Origin: Prochlorococcus sp. AG-409-O23
GTDB taxonomy: Bacteria > Cyanobacteriota > Cyanobacteriia > PCC-6307 > Cyanobiaceae
DNA: 64,000 bases
Assembly (NCBI GenBank): GCA_003215355.1
Contig: QCKL01000003.1
Coordinates: 1-64,000, forward strand
Direction of reading: 5' to 3'
Part shown: positions 1 through 10,738 of the stretch, one piece after another
Layout of the letters: the number at the start of each line of letters is the position of its first letter
How positions within the stretch are numbered: the stretch's first letter is position 1
Program-made: the position numbers and the translations under genes
The notes under the pieces: model-generated
Database searches by the model: none
The model's input: only the letters and a program-made list of their open reading frames with translations
What the model was told of the DNA's origin: nothing

Positions 1-661
1 GAAGTTTTCCTTCTGATAAGTCATTAAGTGAGCTGTGAAGTGCAGTTACTTGACTCTCTAATTGATCAATTCGCTCCATAAGGTTTCTAATCACGTTGGC
101 TTCTGCATCTGGGAGAGCTGAGTGGGCTAGTGGGTTGATTTTTACCCCGCTCTGATGAACCACGCGTCCAGGGATGCCTACAACAGTGCTATCAGCTTCT
201 ACATCGCGAACCACTACTGATCCAGCGCCGATGCGGGTGTTTGCTCCAACGCAAATGGCTCCTAACACTTTTGCGCCTGCTCCCACAACAACGTTTTCAG
301 CCAGAGTCGGATGCCTTTTTCCATGGTCCTTGCCAGTGCCTCCAAGAGTGACGCCTTGATAAAGAAGGCATCTATTTCCTATTTCTGCGGTCTCTCCGAT
401 GACGACTCCCATACCGTGATCAATAAAGACTCCTGTACCAATTCTTGCCCCTGGGTGAATCTCTATCCCTGTGACGGTTCTCGTTAATTGACTAAGAAGC
501 CTAGGGAAAAGTGGCAATCCAGATCTCCAAAGTCTGTGACTAATGCGATGTAGGAATAAAGCTTGAAAGCCTGGATAGCAGAGCAAAATTTCTACCAGCC
601 CTCTTGCCGCTGGATCTCTTTCTCTGATGATTGCTAAGTCAGCCTTTATGACTTGGAGCAT
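1..661 (-). CDS. cysE: Serine O-acetyltransferase, 3' end cut by window edge
   Basis: Makes O-acetylserine from serine and acetyl-CoA, the first committed step of cysteine synthesis in the cytosol. I translated it by hand on the minus strand from the ATG at 661-659; the frame stays open to base 1. The protein begins MLQVIKADLAIIRERDPAAR. It carries the left-handed beta-helix hexapeptide region (about residues 65-165), including HPGARIG, DHGMGVVIGETAEIG and GVTLGGTGKDHGKRHP, which is typical of CysE. The tail after about residue 190 looks like a short coiled coil. At least 220 residues are present, so only a few are probably missing. It lies downstream of the GntR-type gene on the same strand with a 22-bp gap, so co-transcription is likely. 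Confidence 0.95.
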   Translation of the reverse strand, partial: MLQVIKADLAIIRERDPAARGLVEILLCYPGFQALFLHRISHRLWRSGLPLFPRLLSQLTRTVTGIEIHPGARIGTGVFIDHGMGVVIGETAEIGNRCLLYQGVTLGGTGKDHGKRHPTLAENVVVGAGAKVLGAICVGANTRIGAGSVVVRDVEADSTVVGIPGRVVHQSGVKINPLAHSALPDAEANVIRNLMERIDQLESQVTALHSSLNDLSEGKL

Positions 662-683
662 CTGCCTAGATTGCTGAGGCTTG

Positions 684-1742
684 TTAGGAGACAAGAAGCC
701 CTATCTCCTTGCGGAGCTGCTCAATTGTGGCATTGCTGAGATAGCTTTCTGCGCAGTGTACCTGTGGCATTCGGATTAATTGCGAGCGGTTTTGGCGGAG
801 ACTGTGTTCAACAATTGGAAGACTTGGACTATCGCAAAGCACATGGCTAGCTGCTCTTAATAGCGCTAGTAAGCGGCTGCCAACATCTGGAGTTGCAGTC
901 ATAAGTAAAAGTTCATTACCTCGCATGCTGTGAAGGATGACCTCTGCGGCTCTAAGGATCCCAGGGCTAATGCTTACAAGGCCTACGCAACTTCCGGGCC
1001 TAAGTTCTTTTAGCATTGTCAGTTCTTGGCGGAAGTCATTTAGATCTACTGCGACAGCTCTAACTCCATGACGCTTGGCTAGCTCTTCTAAAGGCTGAAG
1101 AAAGTATCTACTAGTTACTACTGTTCCGTTACTTGAACTTTCCAGTACATTTTCCAGCTCCTCCATAGGAACAACCTCAACTGGAACATCCAGGTTTGGT
1201 GCAAGTTCCTCGGCTATGAGCATGGAAGCACCTATATCTTCTCTGGGTGTGCTTACTAGAACTCTTGCTCCGCAACGAAGTCGCCAATCAATTTCTCGAG
1301 TAAGTAACTCCCGAGTTTGTTGAAGAGTGCATCCTGCATTGAGCAATCCATCAACGCACTTACGTACTTCTTGATCTAGATCTTTTACGCCTCTATTGCG
1401 GACATTCGGAGAGCTCCTTGTCTCACGTTGCTTTTGCTGATCACGCACATAGATGCCTGAGCCAGCCATTGCTTCAACAACTCCATCGGTTTCGAGTTGC
1501 CGATAGACCTTGCTAATTGTGTTGCGATGCAGGCCTGTCTGCATCGCTAGTTGTCGCGTACTAGGAAGCCTGTGGCCTGGCGGGTAATGGCGAGCAGCTA
1601 TAGCAAAACAGATTTGGTTGTATAGCTGGCTAGATGCAGGGATGTCACTTTCCTGCTGAATATGGAATCTCACGCAGGTGCCAGGTCGCATTGTGGCCAC
1701 CTTAAGGAGCAGAGCGCCTGGTGACAATCTCTTCTTTGTCAT
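684..1742 (-). CDS. GntR-family transcriptional regulator with unassigned C-terminal domain
   Basis: Probable DNA-binding regulator. The N-terminal part has a GntR-type winged helix: SQLYNQICFAIAARHYPPG, then LPSTRQLAMQTGLHRNTISK and YRQLETDGVVEAMAGSGIYV (about residues 38-100 of the 352-residue reading). Two starts are possible, ATG at 1742 or ATG at 1691 (MRPGTCVRFH); the inner one gives 335 residues and places the helix closer to the N-terminus, as is usual. The remaining 240 residues do not resemble a MocR aminotransferase domain, since no PLP lysine motif is visible, and I cannot assign them to FadR, HutC or YtrA with confidence. The effector is unknown. It sits between infC and cysE on the same strand. 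Confidence 0.8.
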   Translation of the reverse strand: MTKKRLSPGALLLKVATMRPGTCVRFHIQQESDIPASSQLYNQICFAIAARHYPPGHRLPSTRQLAMQTGLHRNTISKVYRQLETDGVVEAMAGSGIYVRDQQKQRETRSSPNVRNRGVKDLDQEVRKCVDGLLNAGCTLQQTRELLTREIDWRLRCGARVLVSTPREDIGASMLIAEELAPNLDVPVEVVPMEELENVLESSSNGTVVTSRYFLQPLEELAKRHGVRAVAVDLNDFRQELTMLKELRPGSCVGLVSISPGILRAAEVILHSMRGNELLLMTATPDVGSRLLALLRAASHVLCDSPSLPIVEHSLRQNRSQLIRMPQVHCAESYLSNATIEQLRKEIGLLVS

Positions 1743-1934
1743 ATGACGCTGTGCCAGTGGCTTAAACCCTTCTGGGGGCTTGGCTTTTGGCGTTTATTTT
1801 TTTAAATGAAACAATCTTTGGGATCGGTTGATCAGAGCAGTTCAAATAAGCCTCATGCTCCGTTTTAGAGCGTTAAAGGCCACCAGAGAATATTTTTTAG
1901 TAATGAATTCAGAGATTTGGTGTTTAGTTCAATG

Positions 1935-2594
1935 CTAGTCAGCCCTTCCTCTACTAGTAAGTTTTGAAGTGGTAGCCCTCGGAGGAGCCGTTATTGTCCT
2001 GACGGCTTTGGTGGTAACTGATTCTTCCTTATCCTTCTTGATAAGAGGTGTCTTGCGTGGTGTGAGGAACATGATCATGTTCCTACCTTCACGTTTAGGA
2101 GCTTGTTGAATTTCAGCTTGCTCTTCAAGGTCATTTGCCATTCTTCTTAGCAGTGTTTCTGCTAAGGCCGTGTGTTGAATTTCTCGACCTCGAAAAATGA
2201 CCGTGCACTTAACTTTGTCACCCGCTTTCAGAAACCGTATTGCGTGACCAATTCGCACGTCGTAATCATGCTGATCGATCTTGTAGCGCATTTTGACTTC
2301 TTTGACTTCAGTTTGATGTGACTTTTTCTTGGCTTCTTTGGCCTTTTTTTCTTGTTCAAATTTGAATTTGCCGTAGTCCATGATCCTGCAAACAGGAGGA
2401 TCTGCTTTCTCACTGACTAGAACTAGATCTAGTTCTCGATCTTTAGCAACTTCGAGAGCTTCTTCTCTATTGATTACTCCGAGTTGACTTCCGTCTGAGT
2501 CCACTACCCGTAACTTTGGATAGTTAATGCGGTCATTGATGTTGGGGAGCTCCCGGACGGGAGCACGACGATCAAAACGAGGACGAGGTGGCAT
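1935..2594 (-). CDS. infC: Translation initiation factor IF-3
   Basis: Binds the 30S subunit, helps select the initiator tRNA and start codon, and prevents premature 50S joining. The 219-residue product has the IF-3 N domain ([20 protein letters not shown], about residues 20-40, then [20 protein letters not shown]), a lysine-rich linker ([14 protein letters not shown]) and the C domain ([36 protein letters not shown]). The C-terminal tail after about residue 180 is basic, rich in Ser/Thr and beyond the usual bacterial length. ATG start at 2594. It lies 59 bp downstream of miaA on the same strand, with 192 bp separating it from the GntR gene. Confidence 0.97.
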   Translation of the reverse strand: MPPRPRFDRRAPVRELPNINDRINYPKLRVVDSDGSQLGVINREEALEVAKDRELDLVLVSEKADPPVCRIMDYGKFKFEQEKKAKEAKKKSHQTEVKEVKMRYKIDQHDYDVRIGHAIRFLKAGDKVKCTVIFRGREIQHTALAETLLRRMANDLEEQAEIQQAPKREGRNMIMFLTPRKTPLIKKDKEESVTTKAVRTITAPPRATTSKLTSRGRAD

Positions 2595-2653
2595 TCAGTG
2601 CGTTGAGGGGACTAGGCAGAACACAGCAAGAAGTTAAGTGTATGTCTGCTACA

Positions 2654-3553
2654 TCACCCTAGACCGGTTTTGATCAGCGATAACGCTTCTCTCAGTGGTT
2701 CCTCATCGTTTAGCCAATGTGGACTGTGCTTTCTACGAAACCAAGTTCTTTGACGCTTCGCAAATTGTTGAGTGCGGCGGATGGTGATAGCGGTTGCTTC
2801 ATCAAGACTTAGCCTGCCTTTCAGGACATCTACAGCCTCTCTGTATCCAATTGTTTGAAGCATTGGGAGGTCTTGCCCAAAATTCTCAGCTAATTGTTTT
2901 GTCTCATCTAATAGACCATTTTGATAGAGCTTTTTAGTTCGCTTTGCAATTCTTTCTCGTAGATTTTTGGGGTCTAGCCCGAGTTCAATTATTTGCCAAG
3001 AGGGGGGCTTTGCTTTTTGCTGGAGGCTAATTGGTTTTCCAGTGGCATAAAGAACTTCTAATGCTCTTTGTGTTCTCACTCCATCAGCTTCTGCAATTCG
3101 TTGAGCGGCATGAGGGTCTGATGCCATAAGCAGCTGGTAGCAAACTGGCTGACCTAAGGCGTTTAGTTGCTCTCGGAGCTTCTTTTGAGGTGATACTGCT
3201 GGTGGGATAAGCCCCCCAGTGATGGCTTTTAGGTACAAGCCACTGCCTCCTACTAAGAAGGCTGTTTTCCCTGAATCGAAGATTTTCTCCAAGCTAATAT
3301 TTGCTTCCATTTGGAATTCCTTGAGAGTCAAGGGCTCATTCGGATATCGCAGGTCAAGAAGAAAGTGCTCTATACGTTGTTGTTGCTCCCTGGTCGGCTT
3401 CGCTGTCCCTATATCCATGCCTATATAAAGCTGACGAGAATCCACGTTGTGAATGCTCAAGTCCAGCAGCTCTGCTAGCTGAAGAGCCAGGTCAGTTTTT
3501 CCGCTTGCTGTAGGCCCAAGCAGGACAATCGCGAGTGGTTTTTTGGGTGGCAT
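2654..3553 (-). CDS. miaA: tRNA dimethylallyltransferase
   Basis: Transfers a dimethylallyl group to the exocyclic amine of A37 in tRNAs that read codons starting with U. The frame is open from 3619, but the ATG at 3553 ([20 protein letters not shown]) puts the P-loop GPTASGKT near residue 11, where MiaA proteins carry it; the 22 upstream residues look like intergenic sequence. Other family marks are [17 protein letters not shown], the [12 protein letters not shown] region, and the C-terminal [13 protein letters not shown] and [16 protein letters not shown] segments. The length of 299 residues is normal. It is divergent from gyrB, with 164 bp between the chosen starts, and is the first gene of the miaA-infC-gntR-cysE strand block. 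Confidence 0.95.
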   Translation of the reverse strand: MPPKKPLAIVLLGPTASGKTDLALQLAELLDLSIHNVDSRQLYIGMDIGTAKPTREQQQRIEHFLLDLRYPNEPLTLKEFQMEANISLEKIFDSGKTAFLVGGSGLYLKAITGGLIPPAVSPQKKLREQLNALGQPVCYQLLMASDPHAAQRIAEADGVRTQRALEVLYATGKPISLQQKAKPPSWQIIELGLDPKNLRERIAKRTKKLYQNGLLDETKQLAENFGQDLPMLQTIGYREAVDVLKGRLSLDEATAITIRRTQQFAKRQRTWFRRKHSPHWLNDEEPLREALSLIKTGLG

Positions 3554-3642
3554 GAAACTTGTTAGAGAATTGTCATGCCAGAAATGGTTCATCGCAATTT
3601 GGACTAAGCATTTCTGCAAGCTTTTTTTGAAGCCGGTGGTAA

Positions 3643-5693
<2,051 letters not shown>

Positions 5694-5694
<1 letters not shown>

Positions 5695-6032
5695 TGGAGA
5701 CCTTTGGTTCTATTTTCCGTTGGAGTTGGTTATTAGGGGTTGCACTAATTGCGCCTGTATCTTTGCCTGCTGGTGGATATTCTAAAGATATGACTACAAG
5801 ATTTATTTTACGTAATTACTCGGCTCCAAGCTTTGCAGGACCAAGTTGCATATTGCGTGCAAGTCCATTCAATATTGCTCCCACTTTGCGTGAAGTAGAA
5901 ATAGGGACCCCCTTGAGAGTATTAAGAAGATGGCAAAGCTCAGAAGGAGAAGACTGGTTGCAGATACAAATCGTTTCCAGCGAAACTTTTGGCTTGGACA
6001 GATTAATAAGTAGAGGTTGGGTTAATATTTAA
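5694..6032 (+). CDS. Small secreted SH3-like protein of unknown function
   Basis: 112 residues. The N-terminus (about residues 8-26, WSWLLGVALIAPVSLPAGG) reads as a signal peptide or membrane anchor. The rest resembles a small SH3b-like fold: CILRASPFNIAPTLREVEIGTPLRVLRRW followed by DWLQIQI and RGWVNI, a pattern of paired strands ending in a GW-type turn. That assignment comes from pattern recognition, not a search. Translation is probably coupled to gyrB, because its ATG shares the last base of the gyrB stop codon. Five bases separate it from crcB. Its role is unknown; periplasmic or thylakoid-lumen binding would fit. Confidence 0.75.
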
Positions 6033-6037
6033 ATCTG

Positions 6038-6421
6038 ATGGATTTGGAGCTTAGGGATTTTTTCTGGGTCTCACTTGGCGCTATCCCAGGAACTTGGCTT
6101 CGCTACTTTTTGGGAATTCAGTTGAAGATAATTCAGCCCCGAAAACATTGGATAACCATGGTTATTAATGTTGCAGCAGCTTTTTTATTAGGGTTGATAG
6201 TTGGCAGAGGGCTTGCAAACAATGCATCATTTGAGTCCCCATTTTTCATGATGGTTGGAGTAGGGTTTTTAGGAAGCCTGAGCACATTTTCTACGTTTAT
6301 TATTGAGGTTTTGGAAATCTTTCTTAGGAAGAATTGGATGGATGGGATTGTGATCTCTTTTGTATCTATTTCGTCTGGGCTTTTGGCAGCTTCATTAGGT
6401 TATCAAATAGGTCATGGTTGA
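6038..6421 (+). CDS. crcB: Fluoride channel Fluc/CrcB, first copy
   Basis: 127-residue membrane protein that exports fluoride as a small dual-topology channel. It has four predicted helices. Family marks are GAIPGTWLRYFLG in the first helix (conserved G and R), the asparagine in TMVINVAAAFLLG in the second, and GFLGSLSTFSTF in the third, the phenylalanine-box break of Fluc channels. It is followed by a second crcB with an 8-bp overlap. In many bacteria such tandem CrcB pairs form obligate heterodimers, so the two probably assemble together (inference). No fluoride riboswitch is visible upstream, since the gene is embedded in the gyrB operon. Confidence 0.9.
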   Translation: MDLELRDFFWVSLGAIPGTWLRYFLGIQLKIIQPRKHWITMVINVAAAFLLGLIVGRGLANNASFESPFFMMVGVGFLGSLSTFSTFIIEVLEIFLRKNWMDGIVISFVSISSGLLAASLGYQIGHG

Positions 6422-6857
6422 AGACTCTTATGGATTAGAAAATGAATTTAAAAAGTTGTTTTGGCTAGCTGCTGGTTCAGTCCCAGGTGCATTGATTCGT
6501 GTAATCATTCAAAACGATATAGCAGTGAATTTGGTAGGCACTATAATATTAGGATGTTTGTTGGGATTACCATTTCGCACTAGATTTAAATTGTTTCTAG
6601 GCGTTGGATTTTGTGGTGCTTTAACTACATTTAGTGGTTGGATGCTTGCATGTGTGAAGTTGATCTTTAGTGGCTTTTGGCTTAAAGCAATTTGCTTGCT
6701 TTTATTAATTTGGTTTTTTTGGTGTCTTGGCTGGAGTTATAGGTTTTTATCTTGGCCGCAGGATTACTTGTTCAAGGCGGATTCAATCGCACTGGTAAGT
6801 TCTGCGCTATTAGGCTCAATTGCGCTTTTAAAGCGCTTGAGGACTGTTCCGTCTTGA
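6414..6857 (+). CDS. crcB: Fluoride channel Fluc/CrcB, second copy with an extra C-terminal tail
   Basis: 147 residues, overlapping the first crcB by 8 bp. Four helices are visible up to about residue 108 (GSVPGALIRVII, NLVGTIILGCLLG, GFCGALTTFSGW, then LLLLIWFFWCLGWSYRFL). The loop between helices 1 and 2 is shorter than in the first copy. The last 40 residues, from about PQDYLFKADS, go beyond the normal CrcB end and lie antisense to the 3' end of the glutathione peroxidase gene (94-bp overlap, 6764-6857). This looks like read-through after loss of an original stop codon. The core assignment is solid; the role of the tail is unknown. Confidence 0.82.
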   Translation: MVEDSYGLENEFKKLFWLAAGSVPGALIRVIIQNDIAVNLVGTIILGCLLGLPFRTRFKLFLGVGFCGALTTFSGWMLACVKLIFSGFWLKAICLLLLIWFFWCLGWSYRFLSWPQDYLFKADSIALVSSALLGSIALLKRLRTVPS

Positions 6858-7243
6858 CCGATGAGGAATTTCTCGAAGTTCCAGGCAACGTCGCCAGCAG
6901 GCTCTGCTTGATTCAAAGTGGTATATGGCTCGGTTGTTTTGCCCATCGCGTGGACTTTGTCAAATAGAGGAAAGGTTGCGTTATAAGTTGTGGAACAAAA
7001 TGATTGAATTTCTTCAAGACTCCCCGGCTCCTGAGCTCCAAAATCGTTGCAAGGGAATCCAATGACCTGAAAGCCTTTAGATCCATATTTGTTTTGTAAG
7101 TCCTGTAGGCCTGAATATTGTTTGGTGAAACCACAGCGGCTAGCAACATTAACTATGAGTAGAACCTGACCTTGATAATCGCTAAGTTTTTTCTTTGAGC
7201 CACTGGGAGTAGTCACTACAACCTGACTGACGTTCACGCTCAT
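6764..7243 (-). CDS. Glutathione peroxidase-like thiol peroxidase
   Basis: 159 residues, the usual length for bacterial GPx-type peroxidases, which reduce hydroperoxides with thioredoxin or glutathione. Visible motifs: VNVASRCGFTKQYSGLQDL with the peroxidatic cysteine (about residue 37), GFPCNDFGAQEPGS with the second conserved cysteine, and the WNFEKFLI box with the catalytic tryptophan. It is a cysteine, not selenocysteine, enzyme. ATG at 7243. The 3' end overlaps crcB copy 2 in antisense, so transcripts of the two genes could interfere or pair. The physiological electron donor cannot be told from the sequence. Confidence 0.93.
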   Translation of the reverse strand: MSVNVSQVVVTTPSGSKKKLSDYQGQVLLIVNVASRCGFTKQYSGLQDLQNKYGSKGFQVIGFPCNDFGAQEPGSLEEIQSFCSTTYNATFPLFDKVHAMGKTTEPYTTLNQAEPAGDVAWNFEKFLIGQDGTVLKRFKSAIEPNSAELTSAIESALNK

Positions 7244-7306
7244 TGGTCAACTGCTAGTTCATTTACGACCTTAGCCATAAACTATTAATGCCCTGGCTGT
7301 GCGCCG

Positions 7307-8728
7307 ATGGATAAGGCAACGGGGGCGCCCGTGTCGGCTTCTTCTGTAGTAAATGGCCCATCCATAGCAGATGTGGTAGTGGAGCAGTTAGAAGCAATGC
7401 TTTCTGCGGGAAACTATGACGGTGTAAAGGCTTTGCTGGAACCGGTGCAGCCGGTTGATATCGCTGAGGCAATTGGTGGCTTGCCTTTGATTTTGCAGGC
7501 CTTGGCTTTCAGGCTTTTAAGTAAGAACGAAGCAATTGAGGTTTATGAATATTTAGACCCTGCTGTTCAACAAAGTTTGCTGGATAGGCTTCGCTCCAGT
7601 GAGGTTCTCGAATTAGTTGAGGAGATGTCTCCTGATGACAGGGTCCGCTTGTTTGATGAGTTACCTGCGAAGGTTGTACGTCGTTTGCTAACAGAGCTGA
7701 GTCCGTCAGAGAGAAAAGTTACAGCTCAGTTGCTGGGTTACGAACCTGAGACAGGCGGTCGGTTAATGACAACCGAGTTCATTGACTTAAAGGAATTTCA
7801 TAGTGCTGCTCAAGCCCTGTCGATAGTCAGGCGTCAGGCTTCTGATAAAGAAACGATTTATAGCCTTTATGTCACGGATCGGGAAAGGCATCTGACGGGA
7901 ATACTTTCTTTAAGAGATCTTGTTATTGCTGAGCCAGAAGATCTCATAGGCGATGTGATGACACGTGATGTTGTCAGCGTGCGTACAGATACAGATCAGG
8001 AAGAGGTTGCCCGAGCAATCCAGCGTTATGACTTCTTGGCTTTACCTGTAGTGGATAGGGAGCAGAGGTTGGTTGGAATCGTCACTGTTGACGATGTGAT
8101 TGACGTGATTGAGCAGGAAGCTACTAGGGACCTTTATGCCGCAGGTGCAGTGCAGGCGGGAGATGAAGATGACTATTTCCAGAGCAATTTGTTTGTGGTT
8201 GCTCGTCGCCGTGTGGTTTGGCTTGCAGTCTTAGTGCTTGCGAATGGCTTAACTACCCAAGTAATTGCTATGAATGATGATGTTTTGCAGCAAGTAGTTT
8301 TATTAGCTGCATTTATTCCTTTGCTTATTGGGACTGGAGGCAATGTCGGAGCTCAGAGTTCTACTGTTGTAATTAGAGGATTAAGCACGCAGCGTATTCA
8401 AGCTTTAGGAGTAGTTAAGGCCATTTTTAGAGAAGCTATTGCAGGGGCACTTCTTGGCTTGCTCATGTTGCTAGTGGTTGTTCCTTTCGCATGGTGGAGA
8501 GGAGAAGGACCTTTAATTGGAGCGGCTGTGGGAATCAGCCTTATAGCAATTACCACTTTGGCAGCAACAGCTGGAGCAGCCTTGCCGCTGCTCTTTGATC
8601 GGATGGGCTTGGACCCTGCTTTGATGTCTGCTCCTTTTATTACAACGGCGACTGACGTGGCAGGTGTCCTGATCTATTTGCGCACTGCTTCTTGGCTATT
8701 GGCCCACATAAACGGAGCTATCGCATAG
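7307..8728 (+). CDS. mgtE: Magnesium transporter MgtE
   Basis: 473-residue Mg2+ channel. Domain order: MgtE N domain of helical repeats (about residues 25-150, with ELVEEMSPDDRVRLFDELP), two CBS domains that sense cytosolic Mg2+ (TGGRLMTTEFIDL to VVDREQRLVGIVTVDDVIDV, about 145-275), and a five-helix transmembrane domain from about residue 300, carrying PLLIGTGGNVGAQSSTVVIRGL, the signature pore segment. The start at 7307 is ATG; the first 20 residues are low-complexity and a later start cannot be excluded. It is divergent from the glutathione peroxidase gene with a 63-bp gap. Confidence 0.96.
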   Translation: MDKATGAPVSASSVVNGPSIADVVVEQLEAMLSAGNYDGVKALLEPVQPVDIAEAIGGLPLILQALAFRLLSKNEAIEVYEYLDPAVQQSLLDRLRSSEVLELVEEMSPDDRVRLFDELPAKVVRRLLTELSPSERKVTAQLLGYEPETGGRLMTTEFIDLKEFHSAAQALSIVRRQASDKETIYSLYVTDRERHLTGILSLRDLVIAEPEDLIGDVMTRDVVSVRTDTDQEEVARAIQRYDFLALPVVDREQRLVGIVTVDDVIDVIEQEATRDLYAAGAVQAGDEDDYFQSNLFVVARRRVVWLAVLVLANGLTTQVIAMNDDVLQQVVLLAAFIPLLIGTGGNVGAQSSTVVIRGLSTQRIQALGVVKAIFREAIAGALLGLLMLLVVVPFAWWRGEGPLIGAAVGISLIAITTLAATAGAALPLLFDRMGLDPALMSAPFITTATDVAGVLIYLRTASWLLAHINGAIA

Positions 8729-8819
8729 GCACTTATACCTATCTTTTGATGCCTTAACGTTTCACAATGGATCTTTACAGTTCTTAGTAGTAGGCTTTAC
8801 AAAACGCAATAAGGCCTCG

Positions 8820-9827
8820 ATGGCCTCGCTCCAATTGGCTGCCTCATCTACTCGCTTGATGCTCGTTCCGGCGAAGCAATCTTTCTCAGACGTTGATTCG
8901 CTGCGCTCTTATTTACGTGATATTGGGCGTGTGCCGTTACTTTCCCATGAGCAGGAAATAACCCTTGGCCGCCAGGTCCAAGAACTTATGGTTTTGGATG
9001 GATTAGAAGCTCAATTGGAATCAGAATTAGGAGGAAAACCGACTTTGGAAGTTCTTTCTAAGGCTGCTGAGATGACTATTCCACAGCTAAAAAAGAAGTT
9101 AAAGATTGGACGCCGTGCAAAGGAGCGCATGGTTGCAGCGAATTTGCGATTGGTTGTGAGTGTTGCAAAAAAGTACACCAAGAGGAATTTGGAGCTTTTG
9201 GATTTGATTCAGGAGGGAACAATCGGGTTAGTGAGGGGAGTGGAGAAGTTTGATCCCACAAGAGGTTATAAATTTTCCACTTATGCGTATTGGTGGATTC
9301 GTCAAGGCATTACTAGAGCTATTGCTGAAAAGGGCAGAACGATTCGATTGCCTATTCATATAACTGAGATGCTTAACAAGTTGAAGAAAGGACAGAGAGA
9401 GTTGAGTCAGGAGCTGGCACGGACCCCAACAATCACAGAGTTGGCGAATTTTGTTGAATTACCAGAAGATGAGGTGAAGGATTTGATGTGCAGTGCTCGT
9501 CACCCCGTGAGCTTGGAGACCAAGGTTGGAGATGGAGAGGACACTGTGCTTATGGATTTACTTTCAGGGGATATTGATTTGCCGAGTGAGCAAATTGAGA
9601 GTGATTGCATGAAGGGAGATCTAAATACGATGCTCAGCCAGTTGCCTGAATTGCAGTGTCGTGTGCTGAGAATGCGCTATGGGATGGATGGGGAGGATCC
9701 CATGAGCCTGACTGGGATTGGGAGAATTCTGGAAATCAGCCGTGATCGAGTTCGCAACCTTGAGCGTGATGGATTAAGAGGCTTGCGTCGTTTAAGTAGC
9801 TCGGTTGAGGCTTATATCGCTTGCTGA
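8820..9827 (+). CDS. Group 2 (RpoD-like, non-essential type) sigma-70 factor
   Basis: 335-residue sigma factor that directs RNA polymerase to a subset of promoters. Region 1.2 is near DSLRSYLRDIGRVPLLSHEQE (residues 26-46). Region 2 is clear (AANLRLVVSVAKKYTKRNLELLDLIQEG, then FSTYAYWWIRQGITRAIAEKGRTIRLP), followed by region 3 (ELARTPTITELA) and region 4 (RMRYGMDGEDPMSL, DRVRNLERDGLRGLRRL). There is no long acidic region 1.1, which separates it from the principal sigma factor. Picocyanobacteria carry several such type II sigmas; which one this is cannot be decided here. Its 3' end overlaps the convergent hydrolase gene by 16 bp. Confidence 0.93.
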   Translation: MASLQLAASSTRLMLVPAKQSFSDVDSLRSYLRDIGRVPLLSHEQEITLGRQVQELMVLDGLEAQLESELGGKPTLEVLSKAAEMTIPQLKKKLKIGRRAKERMVAANLRLVVSVAKKYTKRNLELLDLIQEGTIGLVRGVEKFDPTRGYKFSTYAYWWIRQGITRAIAEKGRTIRLPIHITEMLNKLKKGQRELSQELARTPTITELANFVELPEDEVKDLMCSARHPVSLETKVGDGEDTVLMDLLSGDIDLPSEQIESDCMKGDLNTMLSQLPELQCRVLRMRYGMDGEDPMSLTGIGRILEISRDRVRNLERDGLRGLRRLSSSVEAYIAC

Positions 9828-10738
9828 ATGACCTTAATTATTAAGGGGTTGACTTGCTCTGGTGCCTCATCATGAGGGCAATGACCAGCCCCGTTAATTA
9901 TCTCTAAGGAACGAATGCACTGAAGAGATGATTGCCATTGGCGAGCTTCAGAGAGTGGTTCCCATGGGTCAGCTTCTCCCCAAATTAAATCAACAGGAAT
10001 TTTCAACTTCGTCATAAGTGATGGGGCGAGATAGTCATCAAATAGGTTTATGAATCCATGAAATGCTTCGGGAGCTCCAGGCCTTTGACTTGGCTTTTGG
10101 AGGATTTTTAATAGGTTTTCATCAACATTTGCGCCTGAAGGGTAAGCCTGTTCAAGGACTCGTTTGATTACGCCAGGACTAGCTGCGTTACGAAAAAGAT
10201 TGATGCTCAGCCACCTTTGACTAACAAGCTTTTTTAGCCAAGGCCTGGTCCATCTCATCAAGTTAGGCTGAGTGCTGAGCCTTTTGTCATCCAATGCGCG
10301 GGTGGCGCAAGCAATTAGTACTACACCGCAGCACACTTCTTCTTGAAGAAGTTGTGAGGCTCTTAGGGCTATTACTCCACCTATTGAATTACCAATAAGT
10401 AAGACAGGCTTTTTGACTACTTCTCGGCAGAAATCAGCTACTTGGGCTCCCCAATTGTCGAAGTTATAAGCAAAGTCTCCTTCTTTGGCTGGTTCATTTT
10501 TAAGTCTGGCTTGAGGTTGGCTGCTTTTACCGAATCCAATTAAATCAATGGCAAAACATGGGGTGAGTTTTGCAAGCTCAGGTTGGTTGTATCGCCAGTG
10601 TTCTTTGCAAGCTCCAAAACCATGGATGAGTACTACGGAAATAGGTGATTGAATTCCAATACCTTCCACACTCCAAGAGACGTCCCAGTTTTTCCAGCGC
10701 CAGCAATTGTTTTCAGATTTAGTCAAAAAATCGCTCAT
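9812..10738 (-). CDS. Alpha/beta hydrolase fold protein
   Basis: 308 residues with an alpha/beta hydrolase core: VVLIHGFGACKEHWRYN (oxyanion HG motif), IDLIGFGKSSQP, nucleophile elbow LIGNSIGGVIALRAS with serine near residue 118, acid in IWGEADPWEP, and the catalytic histidine in INGAGHCPHDEAPEQVN. The substrate is unknown. It resembles the hydrolase at 46237-47151, which ends in a very similar NAGHCPHDEIPDQVN motif, so the two are paralogues of a cyanobacterial family often guessed to be esterases or dehalogenase-like enzymes. The CAT of its start codon (10736-10738) lies inside the 320-bp direct repeat shared with the glycosyltransferase genes. Four bases separate it from the upstream glycosyltransferase stop. 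Confidence 0.88.
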   Translation of the reverse strand: MSDFLTKSENNCWRWKNWDVSWSVEGIGIQSPISVVLIHGFGACKEHWRYNQPELAKLTPCFAIDLIGFGKSSQPQARLKNEPAKEGDFAYNFDNWGAQVADFCREVVKKPVLLIGNSIGGVIALRASQLLQEEVCCGVVLIACATRALDDKRLSTQPNLMRWTRPWLKKLVSQRWLSINLFRNAASPGVIKRVLEQAYPSGANVDENLLKILQKPSQRPGAPEAFHGFINLFDDYLAPSLMTKLKIPVDLIWGEADPWEPLSEARQWQSSLQCIRSLEIINGAGHCPHDEAPEQVNPLIIKVIQQAI

